In this document: positions 27,978-38,390 of the stretch, in pieces | Layout of the letters: every line of letters starts with the position of its first letter | Numbering within the stretch: position 1 is the stretch's first letter | Assembly: GCA_026874595.1 (NCBI GenBank) | Contig: CM049306.1 | Coordinates: forward strand, 72,663,642 to 72,727,641 | Length of the DNA: 64,000 nucleotides | Origin: Sipunculus nudus | Taxonomy: Eukaryota; Annelida; Sipuncula; Golfingiida; Sipunculidae | Reading direction: 5' to 3' | Notes under the pieces: model-generated | Told to the model about the DNA's origin: nothing | The model's input: only the letters and a program-made list of their open reading frames with translations | Databases searched by the model: none | Program-made: the position numbers and the translations under genes

Positions 27978-28838
27978 CGAACCTATGTGTAACTTGGTAT
28001 TATAATTATCCTGGCACGGATAGGCATTGCTGTAGTTAGAAACTGTTGGCAAAGTGGCATTTTCGATGTCAACATATAATGAGTAAAGAAAATTGGATCA
28101 AATAATAGAGGACAGACGGATAGGGCAGTACCAATATGTTGACTGAAATTACCAAACTATGCCTTCGCTGTGAAATTTAGACTAAAACAAGAATATTTAA
28201 ATAAATATTCAATAAAACTGCCTGCACCTATACACATATAATTTAACAGTGGAGTGTAGCGGAATACAACCGAGAAGTATGACGCTGTCCCAGTTGTCGT
28301 GTTATTTACTTTCTTTTATCTTTTTATTATGCACAAGTATACTTTATCATGTATTCTATATCGTTGTAGATGGGCTATGTATATGAATGAACCCTCAAGT
28401 CAAGTTAGAGGATGTCCATCCGACGAGAGACTGCGGTTCAGCGCGTTTTATGATGAATCTCCCCAGTCTTGTCATCACTGTAATCATCACCTTTATTCTC
28501 ACCCCTACGAACAGGAATTACAACTATTACGCCAGGCCAGATGGAAAGCGAACTGGTCGCGTAAATATGGACACCGAACGGGAGACAGGGGTGCGTGTGG
28601 ATCACGTGACTTTCAGCTGCATACGTCGCCTACTGAAAGACGCCGGGATTTACCTACGCATGCGCGTGGCGCCCATCCGTCCACTTCACGCCAGAGTCCG
28701 TCGACAACGTCCACAGTTGGGTGTCAAACAGCTCTGGAAGACGATGATCAAAATGTGACGCAACGTTACCTACAACATTCCATGGATACCCCCTGTGTAT
28801 ATGACGTCATCGACGTGAAACAAGAACAGATTCACTGA
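16507..28838 (+). CDS. SOX30: SOX30 / SoxH transcription factor, 8 exons
   Basis: Exons: 16507-17323, 19908-20162, 20933-21136, 22649-22813, 23569-23746, 24570-24841, 25515-25641, 28370-28838. All borders are AG/GT, phases are 1,1,1,1,2,1,2, and the sum is 2487 nt, giving 828 aa and a TGA stop. The start is the first ATG after an in-frame TAG at 16480; a second ATG lies three codons on. The HMG box occupies roughly residues 291-360, and its [10 protein letters not shown] segment is the signature that separates SOX30/SoxH from other SOX groups. Exon 1 encodes a Ser/Thr/Gln-rich N-terminus with an IKTE sumoylation-type motif; the last exon ends with VKQE. Known SOX30 length is about 750 aa in mammals, so size fits. 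SOX30 is a testis factor needed for spermatid genes; SoxH of bivalves is male-germline expressed. No AATAAA is seen within 300 bp of the stop; one lies at 29601. Confidence 0.93.
17324..19907 (+). other. SOX30 intron 1 with degenerate tandem repeat
   Basis: AT-rich first half; 18550-19200 carries recurring blocks of the form 'gacctt-ggcctaattttcaaggtc', 'gaccatgacttaattttcaaggtcg' and 'gaacttgacccaatttac' spaced about 110-160 bp apart. These are diverged tandem copies of a molluscan-type repeat. No alternative exon is supported. Confidence 0.45.
19908..20162 (+). CDS. SOX30: SOX30 exon 2: HMG box
   Basis: This 255-nt exon carries nearly the whole HMG DNA-binding domain. Visible elements are [10 protein letters not shown] (helix 1, minor-groove contact), [10 protein letters not shown] (helix 2, SoxH signature), [20 protein letters not shown] (helix 2-3) and HRKDYPG at the end, where the codon for the final Gly is split and exon 3 resumes [12 protein letters not shown], a basic nuclear-localisation-like tail. 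[10 protein letters not shown] segment precedes the box. All residues normally conserved in the SOX fold appear intact. Confidence 0.95.
20338..20540 (+). repeat. dispersed repeat family B, copy 1 (SOX30 intron 2)
   Basis: Alignable by eye with 34345-34580: 'tgacaaac(a/g)g(a/g)aaaaaat', 'aacctaag', 'gcgcccccacat', 'gttgatataaacaaaa' and 'cagcct' recur in the same order and spacing. Confidence 0.6.
20793..20912 (+). repeat. dispersed repeat family A, 3' part abutting SOX30 exon 3
   Basis: Contains the 'gagattccgttaatgattgcgtgatat' block, the 'gtgaacaaacacaca' stretch and the terminal hairpin 'ccctcctgaaggga'. Its end lies only about 20 bp from the exon 3 acceptor at 20931-20932, so the element may overlap the branch-point region. 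Confidence 0.6.
21137..22648 (+). other. SOX30 intron 3
   Basis: Holds a (GA)n tract at 22379-22424 and a family D repeat word set at 21838-21925 ('tgatcgcgcccggt', 'aggagtaagccaacggtt') shared with 11230-11300. A 135-codon open frame at 21560-21967 crosses this repeat and has no splice support, so it is not called as a gene. Confidence 0.5.
23747..24569 (+). other. SOX30 intron 5 with (ATT)n microsatellite
   Basis: A (GAT)n run at about 24005-24023 is followed by an (ATT)n tract at 24032-24088. Nothing else recognised. Confidence 0.6.
24960..25031 (+). repeat. (TA)n microsatellite in SOX30 intron 6
   Basis: TA dinucleotides with one 'aaat' interruption. Confidence 0.95.
25642..28369 (+). 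other. SOX30 intron 7 with microsatellites and a degenerate tandem array
   Basis: Contains (TA)n at 25835-25900, a degenerate tandem array at about 26260-27200 and a second (AT)n tract at 27904-27975. No exon is supported; the exon 7 donor and exon 8 acceptor have matching phase 2. Confidence 0.55.
26260..27200 (+). repeat. degenerate tandem array, ~130-150 bp period
   Basis: Blocks recur in order: 'gagtggtttgatgtatcggcctgaaattg', 'catccatcttggatagattt', 'tcgtacacaagac', 'gcgcaaccatc', 'gtgaaaatcacacatctcaggagtg'. Copies are strongly diverged; the 'cgtacacaa' block occurs near 26590, 26745, 26875 and 27015. Confidence 0.6.
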
Positions 28839-29028
28839 TCTGTGCTCCGTGTGATATTATTAAGATTTATTGGAACTCGCAGCCAGTATTGATATATTCG
28901 AATTTAGCTCTCTAAAAACAGCATACGCACACCAAACACACATATATACTGTGGGCGGCTTTATATTCATATTGGCAGATAATTTAATTGGAAATATTAT
29001 TTAAAAAAGCAATCTTTGAACATACATG

Positions 29029-29107
<79 letters not shown>

Positions 29108-30230
29108 TATATTAATTACCTTTGTCAATGGGACCTCTTAATCACGAAGGTTTCTTTTTAACGAAAATTCCTTTTCGCGAATATCGCGAATTTGAGACCA
29201 TCGCGAAAATAGAAAAACGCTGTATATACACACAAGTATACGGTCCTATACTATACTGAATAGAATACACGTCTTCTGGTGTTTAGGTAATGGTTGCCAG
29301 TAAACGCCTGCAAGGTTTTTTAATTGATGAAAAAAAAATTATTTTATCTCTTCGTATTAAATGTCAATATTGGCACGTTTGTAGTGAGCATGATAAGTTT
29401 GTTTATTACTTAATCTTGTTTTGTAAGCAGAATGATCACTATCATACTGAGATGATCATATAATAGTTTGATGTCCCTGTCTTTCTTGAAAGCAAAGCAC
29501 CGACCATGTGACTCAAGATATAAAAATTTTAATCATTCATACGACTTGGCCCAGCTGGGCCTCTCTCTACTGTATATTGATGTGATGATATAGACATTGA
29601 AATAAACATCGGTAGAAGAAACAAACCAGCTCAGCTGTGACACTGCGTATCAGTCCAGATTGACATGTTCCAGCACAGATGTGTCCATGTCCCATTTCAT
29701 GCCTCTCAATGACGTCATTATCAGGCATGTTTTTTTTAATATTTTTTCAATACATGTGTTTTGTTTTATTCTTTTATTAGTATTAAGCACAAACACAAAT
29801 ATACATGTAAGATGTAGTTTTGTTTTATATTTTTGTGTGTATATAAGGGATGTCAAATAAAAGGTCGACCTTCTCATGTAAAGGATTTGTCATTTCAATG
29901 TAAAAAAAAAATACTTGTCTTATCCTTCCCGCATCACATATATTGTCACGATCTGTGCCATATTAAGCATGTTCAGCCGCCATGTGATTTTACCATTTAA
30001 ACAAAGGCTGGAGAAGTTAAGGAAAGAAACTGGTAGATCTGTACTCCATTTTTTATATTCATGTTTTCCGATTCGTGCACAGTTGCATGTTCACACAGAC
30101 CTTTTTTTACCACAGTGTGTGTAGATCCCAGTCATTTACGGACAATAACGAGTGGTAGAATGATTGTCGCATGATTGGTCGATGATTGCAGAGAAAGAAA
30201 GCTTGATATACGGTAAAGAACTTTTATCTA
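28839..30230. other. intergenic stretch downstream of SOX30
   Basis: Carries a (CTAT)n tract running into (AT)n at 29028-29105 and an AATAAA at 29601-29606 that could serve a long SOX30 3' UTR. No gene is supported. Confidence 0.45.
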
Positions 30231-30735
30231 TTAGATGTTTTTTTTGCATAATGAGTTAATATATCTTCTCCAGGATAAATTAGCATCTATTATCACACCA
30301 TGTAAATTAGTCTCGTTAGAACAAGGTAGAGTTGAATCCAATATTGAAATCTGGAGTTTCTGATCAGCAATCCTTTTGGAATTACCAATTAAGGAGCATG
30401 ACATTAAAGATTTGTTATAATTTAAAGTAAGCAAGTTTTCGTCACACCAAGTTGTTACTTGGTCTACAGTGTGTTGTAATTTAATCTCAGCTTCTTTGGC
30501 ATTTTTCCCAAAGCAATACACAATGACATCATCTGCCTACACAATACCATCAGTATTTAGCACAGTTGAAAGATCATTTTAATTTGTATATACTTAAAAC
30601 AGAATTTAGCCCAGTATCGTACCCTGGGAGACACCTACATTCACAACTGCAGGATTAGATAGATTATTATTTTATTTTACTATCTGTTACCGATCATGAA
30701 GATATGAATGAAACCAAGCCTGTGTTACTAGCAAA
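30231..30735 (-). pseudogene. decayed non-LTR retrotransposon reverse transcriptase fragment
   Basis: Read on the minus strand, recognisable RT pieces appear in order: a VSQGTILG motif (RT block 4 type), the ADDVIVYC catalytic block, and a 96-residue open stretch (30231-30521) with WCDENLLTLNYNKS and LHGVIIDANLSW, typical of the thumb side of LINE RTs. The codon for the Tyr expected before ADD reads TAG, and further stops and shifts lie upstream. It is a dead fragment; no endonuclease or 3' tail was found. Confidence 0.75.
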
Positions 30736-31830
30736 AGCGAATGTATGAATTATCATTTGTAATATTGTAAAATGTATTTGTTTAATATAAGACGGCGGTT
30801 GTGCTGATTTATACTAATTATATTTAATAACTTATATAGGCCCTATTGTTATGAGGAAAGTCATATTATTGTAATATGCATACTTCTTCATATACGGGAG
30901 TGCAGTTTCCTTCAATTTGCAAAACACATATATTCATCTAAAATAGTGGAATTTTACACTGACCGAATTTGAATTAACCGGAATTAGTCTGATAATGAAC
31001 ACATGTTCTGTATTACATGTATTAATTGTTGAAATTAACAATAATAAGTCACCATTCGTAGACATAAACCACACGTATCTTAAAAATTCAATAAGAAAAA
31101 ATCAATAAAAAAAAAAACGCCTGGAGATATTTGTATGTACTTGTATGTGATACTTACTTTTTACATACATACTGTTTTCCAAATTTGACATATATCGCGC
31201 TTAAAATATATAAAATAAATTATTTAAAGTTTAAAATCTTCAAAACAAAATCTGAGAAATTGTTCATATATATCATCTAACAGAGGATATTCTAACAATT
31301 CAAAATATGTAAATATTATTGTGGCTAAAATTAATTCAAAAATGAATTTTAAACCTAAATTAAACCAAGGTTGTTTGACGATTATTATACCTTTAAGGGG
31401 TTAGTGTTACTGTTATATTTGTTATAGTTATATTTATCTATTATTAAATTTTCCCAACAAAAGAAATGACTGAAATGAATATGTAAAGTAACGGAGATTG
31501 ATCCACCGCTGTTTGTGCTAGGAACATATAGCCTAGAGATGTAACCGTTCAAGCGATATCGGATCTTATTGGCTCTGTTTTAAGTGATGACTCTATGGTT
31601 GAAGTCCTACACAACTTTTATTATCACCCTACAGTTGTTAACATAATAAGATTAACCGACTCTAAAAGCTGAAAACTACATGTAGAATACTACGAAAACA
31701 TGGAAAGGCATTGGATTATTGGGAATATATATTCGTTTAAGACAGATGTGCACTATGTCAGTCAAAAGGTTAACAAACTATAGTCGGTCAGCGAGTACAG
31801 CTTGGCGAGCATCGTCACCATAACGACACG
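30736..31830. other. AT-rich intergenic stretch
   Basis: No coding signal, repeat family or RNA gene recognised. Confidence 0.5.
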
Positions 31831-31831
31831 A

Positions 31832-31906
31832 TGACGTGACGTCGACTAACAGAGCAGACAGTTATCCCTTTTGACCAATCATGACGTGATGCACTCATTG
31901 ACGTCC
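31832..31906 (+). promoter_or_regulatory. CRE-like cluster and CCAAT box upstream of the protamine-like gene
   Basis: Overlapping TGACGTGA (31832-31839) and TGACGTCG (31837-31844), then CCAAT (31875-31879), TGACGTGA (31882-31889) and TGACGTCC (31899-31906). All lie 83-157 bp before the ATG. No TATA box is seen. The arrangement resembles a CREB/CREM-type proximal promoter; the transcription start is not determined. Confidence 0.5.
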
Positions 31907-31988
31907 CTCGCGACCGCTTTGTTTGTCAGTTGGAGAAAAAACGTAGACTGCACAACACCTGTTTGAAGAAGCTTAAGAAGTTTTCGCC

Positions 31989-32535
31989 ATGGCACCCAGA
32001 TGTCGCTCCAGATCTAAGACCCCAACCTCCGCCACCGTTTTCGGTGTGCTCGACAGGGTAAGTTCTCCATTTTACACATGCATTTGGTCTCAGTTGAGGT
32101 GTTAGCGGACCGATTGCACCTGTGGCTGTGACACCTTGCTTTTCATTTTCATCTTTTTGTTTTCATAAACTATCACCTTTGATCTTAATATTTGACGTGT
32201 GCTTTGTGTTATTACGTGATTATTTATGTTATTTTTCTCTATTTCTTAAGGTGCTGAAGGTTTCCCGCAGAATGTCAAGAAGCCGCAGCCAGAGCAAGAG
32301 CAGAAAGCCATCCAAGGCTGGTCGCTCCCGCAGCCGTTCTGCCCGCAGAGCTTCCAAGGTCGCCCGCCGTGCTTCCAGAAGCGTGCGCCGCGCCAGCAGA
32401 AGCTCCAGCAGACGTGTAGCTGCCCCCAAGGCTCGTCCAGCAAGCCCAGCCAAGAAGGCTTCCCGCGTGTCTCGCCGTGCCTCAAGACGTCAGTCCGCAA
32501 GCGTAGCCAGACGCGCCATTAGAGCCATGGCTTAA
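31989..32535 (+). CDS. sperm nuclear basic protein (protamine-like), 2 exons
   Basis: Exon 1 is 31989-32057 (ATG in GCCATGG context), the intron is 32058-32250 (GTAAGT...TTTCTTAAG, phase 0), and exon 2 is 32251-32535 (TAA). The 117-aa product is almost entirely Arg, Ser, Ala and Lys with a single acidic residue (Asp22). An N-terminal MAPRCRSRSKTPTS segment leads to a short hydrophobic stretch (VFGVLDRVLKV) and then SR-rich and RRAS repeats; a KxxSPAKKA linker resembles histone H1-type tails. No globular H1 domain is present, so it is nearer to a protamine/PL-III type protein than PL-I. Such proteins replace histones in molluscan sperm. RRxS sites are PKA/SRPK-type phosphorylation targets. An SR splicing factor is unlikely, as there is no RRM. 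AATAAA at 32837-32842. Confidence 0.8.
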
Positions 32536-32836
32536 ACCGGGACTCCAACCATATATATATAAATATGGACTGTAAGAAATGTGCTTTTTGTACATAGAAG
32601 ACAATCTCTATCTGTGATATATGAATAAGAAACGGGACTATGCCAAATGAGGTTTTAACCTAAATGACAATTTTAAACGCGAAGTAGGCGAAGATAATCG
32701 AGTATAATGTGATATGTATATAATCAAAGAGACTGTGAAATATTTCTATATATCTATATAAATTTTTCTACCACAAGAGTTTTATATATATAGCGCGCGG
32801 AAGATTTCATATATTAAGATATCAACGTGGTGATAG

Positions 32837-32842
32837 AATAAA
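32837..32842 (+). terminator. polyadenylation signal of the protamine-like gene
   Basis: AATAAA about 300 nt after the stop codon, followed within 30-40 nt by a GT-rich stretch, which is the usual arrangement for cleavage and polyadenylation. Confidence 0.6.
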
Positions 32843-32929
32843 AGATAAGAAGCACACGATGTCTTTGAGTCTGCATGGATGATTTTTTACAATGCTAGTG
32901 TGAATGGTATTTTGTCTGTTTGTGTACCC

Positions 32930-33600
32930 TCCCCCCCCCCATTATTTTTTAGCTGTATTCTATTGATTGTGTATGGCATGAAGTATGTGTGGCTGTATTT
33001 GAGTGAAATACCCATTGTTGTCCAAGGCCATAATAAGTTTTTACGTCTAATAATGATAATGTTCAATGTAGTGAGAATTCCACAAGTTTAGCACAGATCT
33101 AAAAATATTCTTTTCCTAAAATAGTAAAATTTATCCCCTCTCCCTGGCCATTTTTTTCTAGCAATAAATAACATCTCGAGAAATTCCAACCCAAAATAAC
33201 TGTAAAAAAAATACATCGTTAACCCCCCCACCCCCCTATATTCCACAGGTGCATTCCCGAACTCGTCAGAAGCGCTCTCCCCCCCCCCCCCCCCCCCCCC
33301 CCTCCCTACAACAAAATGGCACAAATATAAGAATATTCTTGTCTAAAATAGGTAATTTATCATCCGCCCTCTGCCCACCCAACCACCCACCAAACTAAAT
33401 ATCTAGCAATAAATCACTTCTCAAGAGCAACCCCTCCCCCCCCCCCCCCCCCCAAAAAAAAAAAATATGAAAAAAAGCAATAAAACCTGCCCAGAAGCCC
33501 CCCCCCCCCCCCCCTCCCTCGGGCAAAAGTAAATAATAATTTGCTAAACTGCCCTCCCCCCCCCCCCCCCCCATTATTCCATATATAGGTGAACCCACTA
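32930..33600 (+). repeat. C-tract-rich tandem region
   Basis: Poly-C runs at about 32930-32940, 33220-33237, 33280-33302, 33434-33453, 33500-33515 and 33556-33573. They are set in a degenerate repeat: 'aatattcttktcctaaaatag', 'tctagcaataaataac' and 'ctcragag' recur about 230 bp apart (33105-33190 and 33330-33425). Confidence 0.75.
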
Positions 33601-33639
33601 TTAGAATAATATTATTAAACACTGTGTGTGAAGAGCCCC

Positions 33640-36600
33640 ACACAAAATAAAAAAAATCCCGTGTTTATAATGTATCGAACAAGAAAAATAAAGTTTAAAT
33701 TCCCCAAATCAAGCAGGCTTTTATTACATACAATTTCATACTAATAGAGGTGAATGCCTACGAAGTAAACCCTATAACCCTAAGCCAAATTGTATTAAAA
33801 CAATAAGCCCCCTCCTCAAAGAATTGATTTCTTAATACTGAAGTCATATTTTCATGCAATAAATGTAGCGGCATAAGAATGCGAGATAAAAAATGCAGGT
33901 TTATTTAAGGAATATAAATAATACTAAGGCGTATGTTTACGTATTTAATATGTCTAGTACAATTACATATATTTTCCATTCTACTTACCATATATGAATT
34001 TCATCATTATACCATGAAGCACTTTATCGACTAGTTTGTTGTATTTAAACATTCATTTGAATTAATTTTTATTTAAACCTTTTATTTATGTCACAAGCAT
34101 TTCCTTAACGCTTGAAAAATGGAGATTATGCCCTCCTATAAGCCACTACTAATATTTTCCATTCTTACAAGAAATAAACTTTACAGTACTGAAATTACAA
34201 TTCTTTACCGTTTGAAAAAGAATTTATGTGAATCCTGGCTTCCTCTGTGTATATATTACTGATCTTAAGGTAACTTTGGTTGTGAAAAGTTCTTATAACG
34301 CCTTCGTGAAAGATGTATGAACTTGTTTATCAACAACATGTTTGTAAACAGCAATGCTGACAAACGGGAAAAAATGCATGCAACCTAAGGTACGGGTGCA
34401 TATTTGCGTAGGTAGAAAGGTCACTTCTTGCAAAACGCCATTTACAAAGCTCTCGCTTATCTGACTTGCTGCTAGAGCCCTTGTTAAATTTGTTTTATTT
34501 TGGCGGGCCCCCACATATTATGAATACGTTGATATAAACAAAATAAGCAGCCTTTATGCGATGGTATCCACGTTTTCTGGCCTATTTCTATAAAAGCTCA
34601 TACCTTTAGTTTATAAAAGTTAAATAGGTGTTTGGGTCCCTTTTAATATTTAAGCAAACTTTAATCTATAAATATATGTAAGTGTCGCGGGACCGTACTG
34701 CTGTTACATTTATAGTAGTAATGTATAAGGGGTTAAAGTTGAACAGTGTGTCAAGTAAAATTCTAAGTTGGAATAATTAATGATAAAATTGGGTTTAAAG
34801 GTTTTTAGGGTGATATGAGTTTATATAACTTAACTGTGAGGGGAATTTTATTTATTCATGCTTATCACACATGCACACTTCACTAACGATAAGAAAATTC
34901 AGTAAGATTTTATATTCTTCAAAACAACATATTTACATATATATTTCCATGTTATGCACAAATATATAACACCGTACTTAGTGGTTATCCATCAGTATTT
35001 TGAGAATATATGTACAGTGTGCAATAAATCATTAACTATGTGATTTGATAAAATGATTCTAATGCAAAAAGAAAAAAGGCAGATAACACTAATAAATATT
35101 TCAGCCCCTCATTCCTATTGAAAAACCGTTTGGACAAATATTTCAACCACTGTAGACCGACGTCCATGCACACCCTGTGGACAAAACGGTCAACATGCTC
35201 TATAAACACTAATAATTCAGAATAACCATAATGATTTTGTGCAAGTTTGAGATTTGATTGATGGGTTACCAAAAGAAAACAATAAATTAATATAATGAAA
35301 AGACTATTCGCCTTGTTGGTACTGACCACTGCGGACAGTAGCCAGGCTCTGTGGACCGCTGCGTAGCGAACAATGTTTACAAACGGGCCGCGATCGAAGG
35401 CCATGGTCCAATCACTGCTTGTCACATTACTGGTTAAGTTATTCGGTTCAAGAAACTAAAATACTTAGTGTTAATATTATTAGCTATATAAAGTATATAT
35501 TATCCAAGTCTATACCAATTTTAACTGTTGGAGATGGTGTGGTCGGGAATAACCGAAGTTCAGGAAACGACGGACCAGAATGATTTCAAAAGTGCCGCCG
35601 TCTGTTTATATATATGTACTTTTGGCCCATATAATCCCTATAATAACATGCCTCTGATAGGCGGTACAGTTACAACCGTCACTTCTATTTGTATTTCTTA
35701 CAAGGCAAATGATAATATATAAAATTACCATATATTTAACCTAGAATGCTGTTTCTTAGTAATATCACTCGGATCACTCCATTAGTGCGGATCAGTCCCT
35801 GAATAGCAAGCAGCCAATCAGGAAACGCCGCACTCTACCACTACGTGGGTAATATGCACGATGTCACTAAGCAGAAGATAGTCCCGCCAGCTGACCCGAC
35901 TGACAACAGTATGGCGCTAACAAATGACGATCTTCACCATGGTCCAGCTGTTCATAGACTGTTAAAATGCACAATTTCCATGGAATATTAATACGTACTA
36001 CTCATACAACTAATAAGCTATGAAGATGAGACAAATAAAGTTACTGTAAGACCTATTTATTATGTCGTTCATCACCGGATGTCACCGATTATTACTCACC
36101 GTTACACGTGTTGACGTTCTATGATAGTAAAATTAGTATAAAGTACGCAAACAATTGAAATGGCCTGTCAGTTTACAAACTGTAATGAATTACTCCCTAG
36201 ATAACGGATATAACTGAAAATAATAGATGTTCATATTACCTATACTGACATCGAAATATTACCATAAATACCAGTTATTGTCCCTTCCATCCCTATCACT
36301 TATAATCGATAGAAATTTTTACAACACTAAACCCCCCCCCCCTGTGGAAAATATTATATCCCTTAAATGAAAGGTATTTACATTAACATTACAAACCTGT
36401 TTCCTGATGAACCTGTGTCCTACTTAACACGAGTCCGGTGTATTTCTTTTCTTCCATTTGGCTGGAACAGTAAAATATAAAGAGTTCGTCTGTATTAAAA
36501 TTTAATAACTGCAGTTTTTGTACAAAATAAGTCCTCTGTTATTTTAATTATATATATAGTCCATCTGGTATTTATCTCAATAATGGGGATTGTTTCTCTT

Positions 36601-36725
36601 CTAGCCGTCTTTGCCCATGTATCGCCTCTTGGATGGAACTTGTAGTAGTTTGATCGGCCTGTACGGTCTCCTCTCCCCATCTCTCCATTCTCACTTATAT
36701 GTTTCTTCTGCGTAGATTCACTGTC
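33640..36725. other. AT-rich intergenic stretch
   Basis: Apart from the family B repeat at 34345-34580 and a 10-C run near 36330, nothing is recognised. Several short minus-strand frames (e.g. 35036-35425) have no splice or family support. Confidence 0.45.
34345..34580 (+). repeat. dispersed repeat family B, copy 2
   Basis: Same ordered blocks as 20338-20540 in the same orientation, with several small indels. Confidence 0.6.
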
Positions 36726-36729
36726 ACCG

Positions 36730-37247
36730 TCACTTGTTAGGCTGCGATCCTAATCGCAAGCCCTGGTACAGCGCATTCACTACACTTCGGCCTTTTGAAA
36801 TCAGTTCGGCAAAGTCAAAACAAAAGGCCTCACTCACACCTCCTGGGGGGTCTTCCGGGGCTGCCCTAAAACCACGGAACGGAACGGAACATGGAACGCG
36901 TGACAGGGGCATAATTTACGGAACGGAACAGAACAAAGATATAAAAATTGTGTTAATATTTTAACTGGGTGAATGTTTCATGACATAATTGAATGTAATA
37001 AACGTATTTCAAATTATGCGATTTGTTAAATTTTTATTTTAGCCCCTGTTCCGCGTTCCACGGTTTCACTCAGTTCAAGAAAAGCCTCCCGCACGTTTGG
37101 GTCTTGGGGTAACATCAGTTTAGCGTAAACCTTCTTCACTTCCCCTTTCACTTTCTGTAACGTTTGAAACGTGTTTAATGATTTTGCTTTCACTTTGCTT
37201 GAACTTGTCAAAGGCAGTTTAACACTCGGACGTTTAATTAGACGCAT
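36730..37247 (-). pseudogene. probable decayed retroelement coding fragments
   Basis: Two minus-strand frames (37026-37247 and 36730-36912) have protein-like, Lys/Val-rich composition (for example EVKKVYAKLMLPQDPNV and EAFCFDFAEL). They lie just downstream, in reading direction, of the gag-like pieces at 37940-38390. No motif identifies them; they are grouped with that element by position only. Confidence 0.3.
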
Positions 37248-37939
37248 ATGGTTTTCTCTGTAAGCTTCGTATGTGGAACAAAACTAAAAGTGATAGATAA
37301 ACCGTTAATAATTACAGAGGCCAAGAAACAGTTGCACCTGACATTTCGTCTTTAGTTCAGTCCAGTTTTTCACTGCCGATGTGAATTAAGGATTTCGAAG
37401 AATCCCATTGGCTCCTTAATTCTGTGTTGCCTTAAAATAACACTTGTTTCCTCAGGAAAAATGAGACTTTACTGGTTTTAGTTTAGGTCTTACAGAGTAA
37501 AGCATTTGCAATACTTCAGTGTCTTCAGGTGTTCTTTAAGATCTGAATTAAATATAACCAGATCATAAGGACAAATTTAAATTGTTTTCCATTGTAGGCC
37601 ACGGAAGACTAATTCCATACACCTTTGGAATGTGTTCTATGCGTTTAAGGGCCAATTGGGAAGGTTAACATACCCAAACAGAATAAATTTGGTGATGAAA
37701 GCAGTTTTCGGTCGGTCCTTTGGTTCTACTGCCTAATGTAAATCAGTTGCTAAGAAATATTTAGGCTACGAAGGCATATGTAGATACGAGGTAACGGGTA
37801 TGCGTTCTTTACCGTAACCTCCTGCTGCCTCCGTAAATCACAACACAGTTTGTCCTGTTCTGTGGAACGTTCTACTTTTCTTGTGTTTAATGGTTCTTTT
37901 TCAATGATCTGCAGCTTTCATGCCATTCAGTAAGATCTA

Positions 37940-38390
37940 GCACTTCCTCAACACCGGTCAGCTTCTTACTCATGGCACCATAGACCAAATGTGGGTCTGG
38001 TTAACGATGTGCTTGGTCAGCATACAGTTGGTGTTCATTTTGCTGCCCTCCATTCCGGGATAAGGCCATAACTCCATTCACCCTTACAGCGTATTCTCGT
38101 AAATTTTCCCCAGGGTCCTTTTTAATGAAGACCAATGAAGCTCGTTGTGTACCAGGTAATACATAGTCTCCAAAACCGCGCCGTATTGCAGACACCAAGT
38201 CCGGAAATCTTGATTGAGCCGCATAAGGAAGGCTGGACAGAGTTCCGTTCTGAGAGTGGACATCAAATAACTAAGTTGCTTCTGGTAAGTCCATCCGAAC
38301 TGCCGGGCCAAGAATTCAAACTGGAGCCAAAAGAACTGCCAAGCCTGTTTCCCGTTAAAGTAGGTTTTCTCGCCAGAAAACGGCAGTGAA
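37940..38390 (-). pseudogene. decayed gag-like retroelement fragment
   Basis: Minus-strand pieces in two frames look like the core of an LTR-retroelement gag: ARQFGWTYQKQLSYLMSTLR (38311 downward), then, after a frame change, RRGFGDYVLPGTQRASL and KKDPGENLREYAVRVNG (38198-38001). The match is by general gag-like pattern, not a named family. Frameshifts and stops make it non-functional. No CCHC knuckle, protease or RT was found next to it. Confidence 0.5.

Noticed and set aside
32229-32500. Two minus-strand Leu/Arg-rich frames opposite the protamine-like exon
   Set aside because: They are shadows of the Arg/Ser codon pattern on the + strand, where splice sites, start and stop are consistent.
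35036-35425. 129-codon minus-strand frame
   Set aside because: No motif, splice context or conserved composition; treated as chance in AT-rich DNA.
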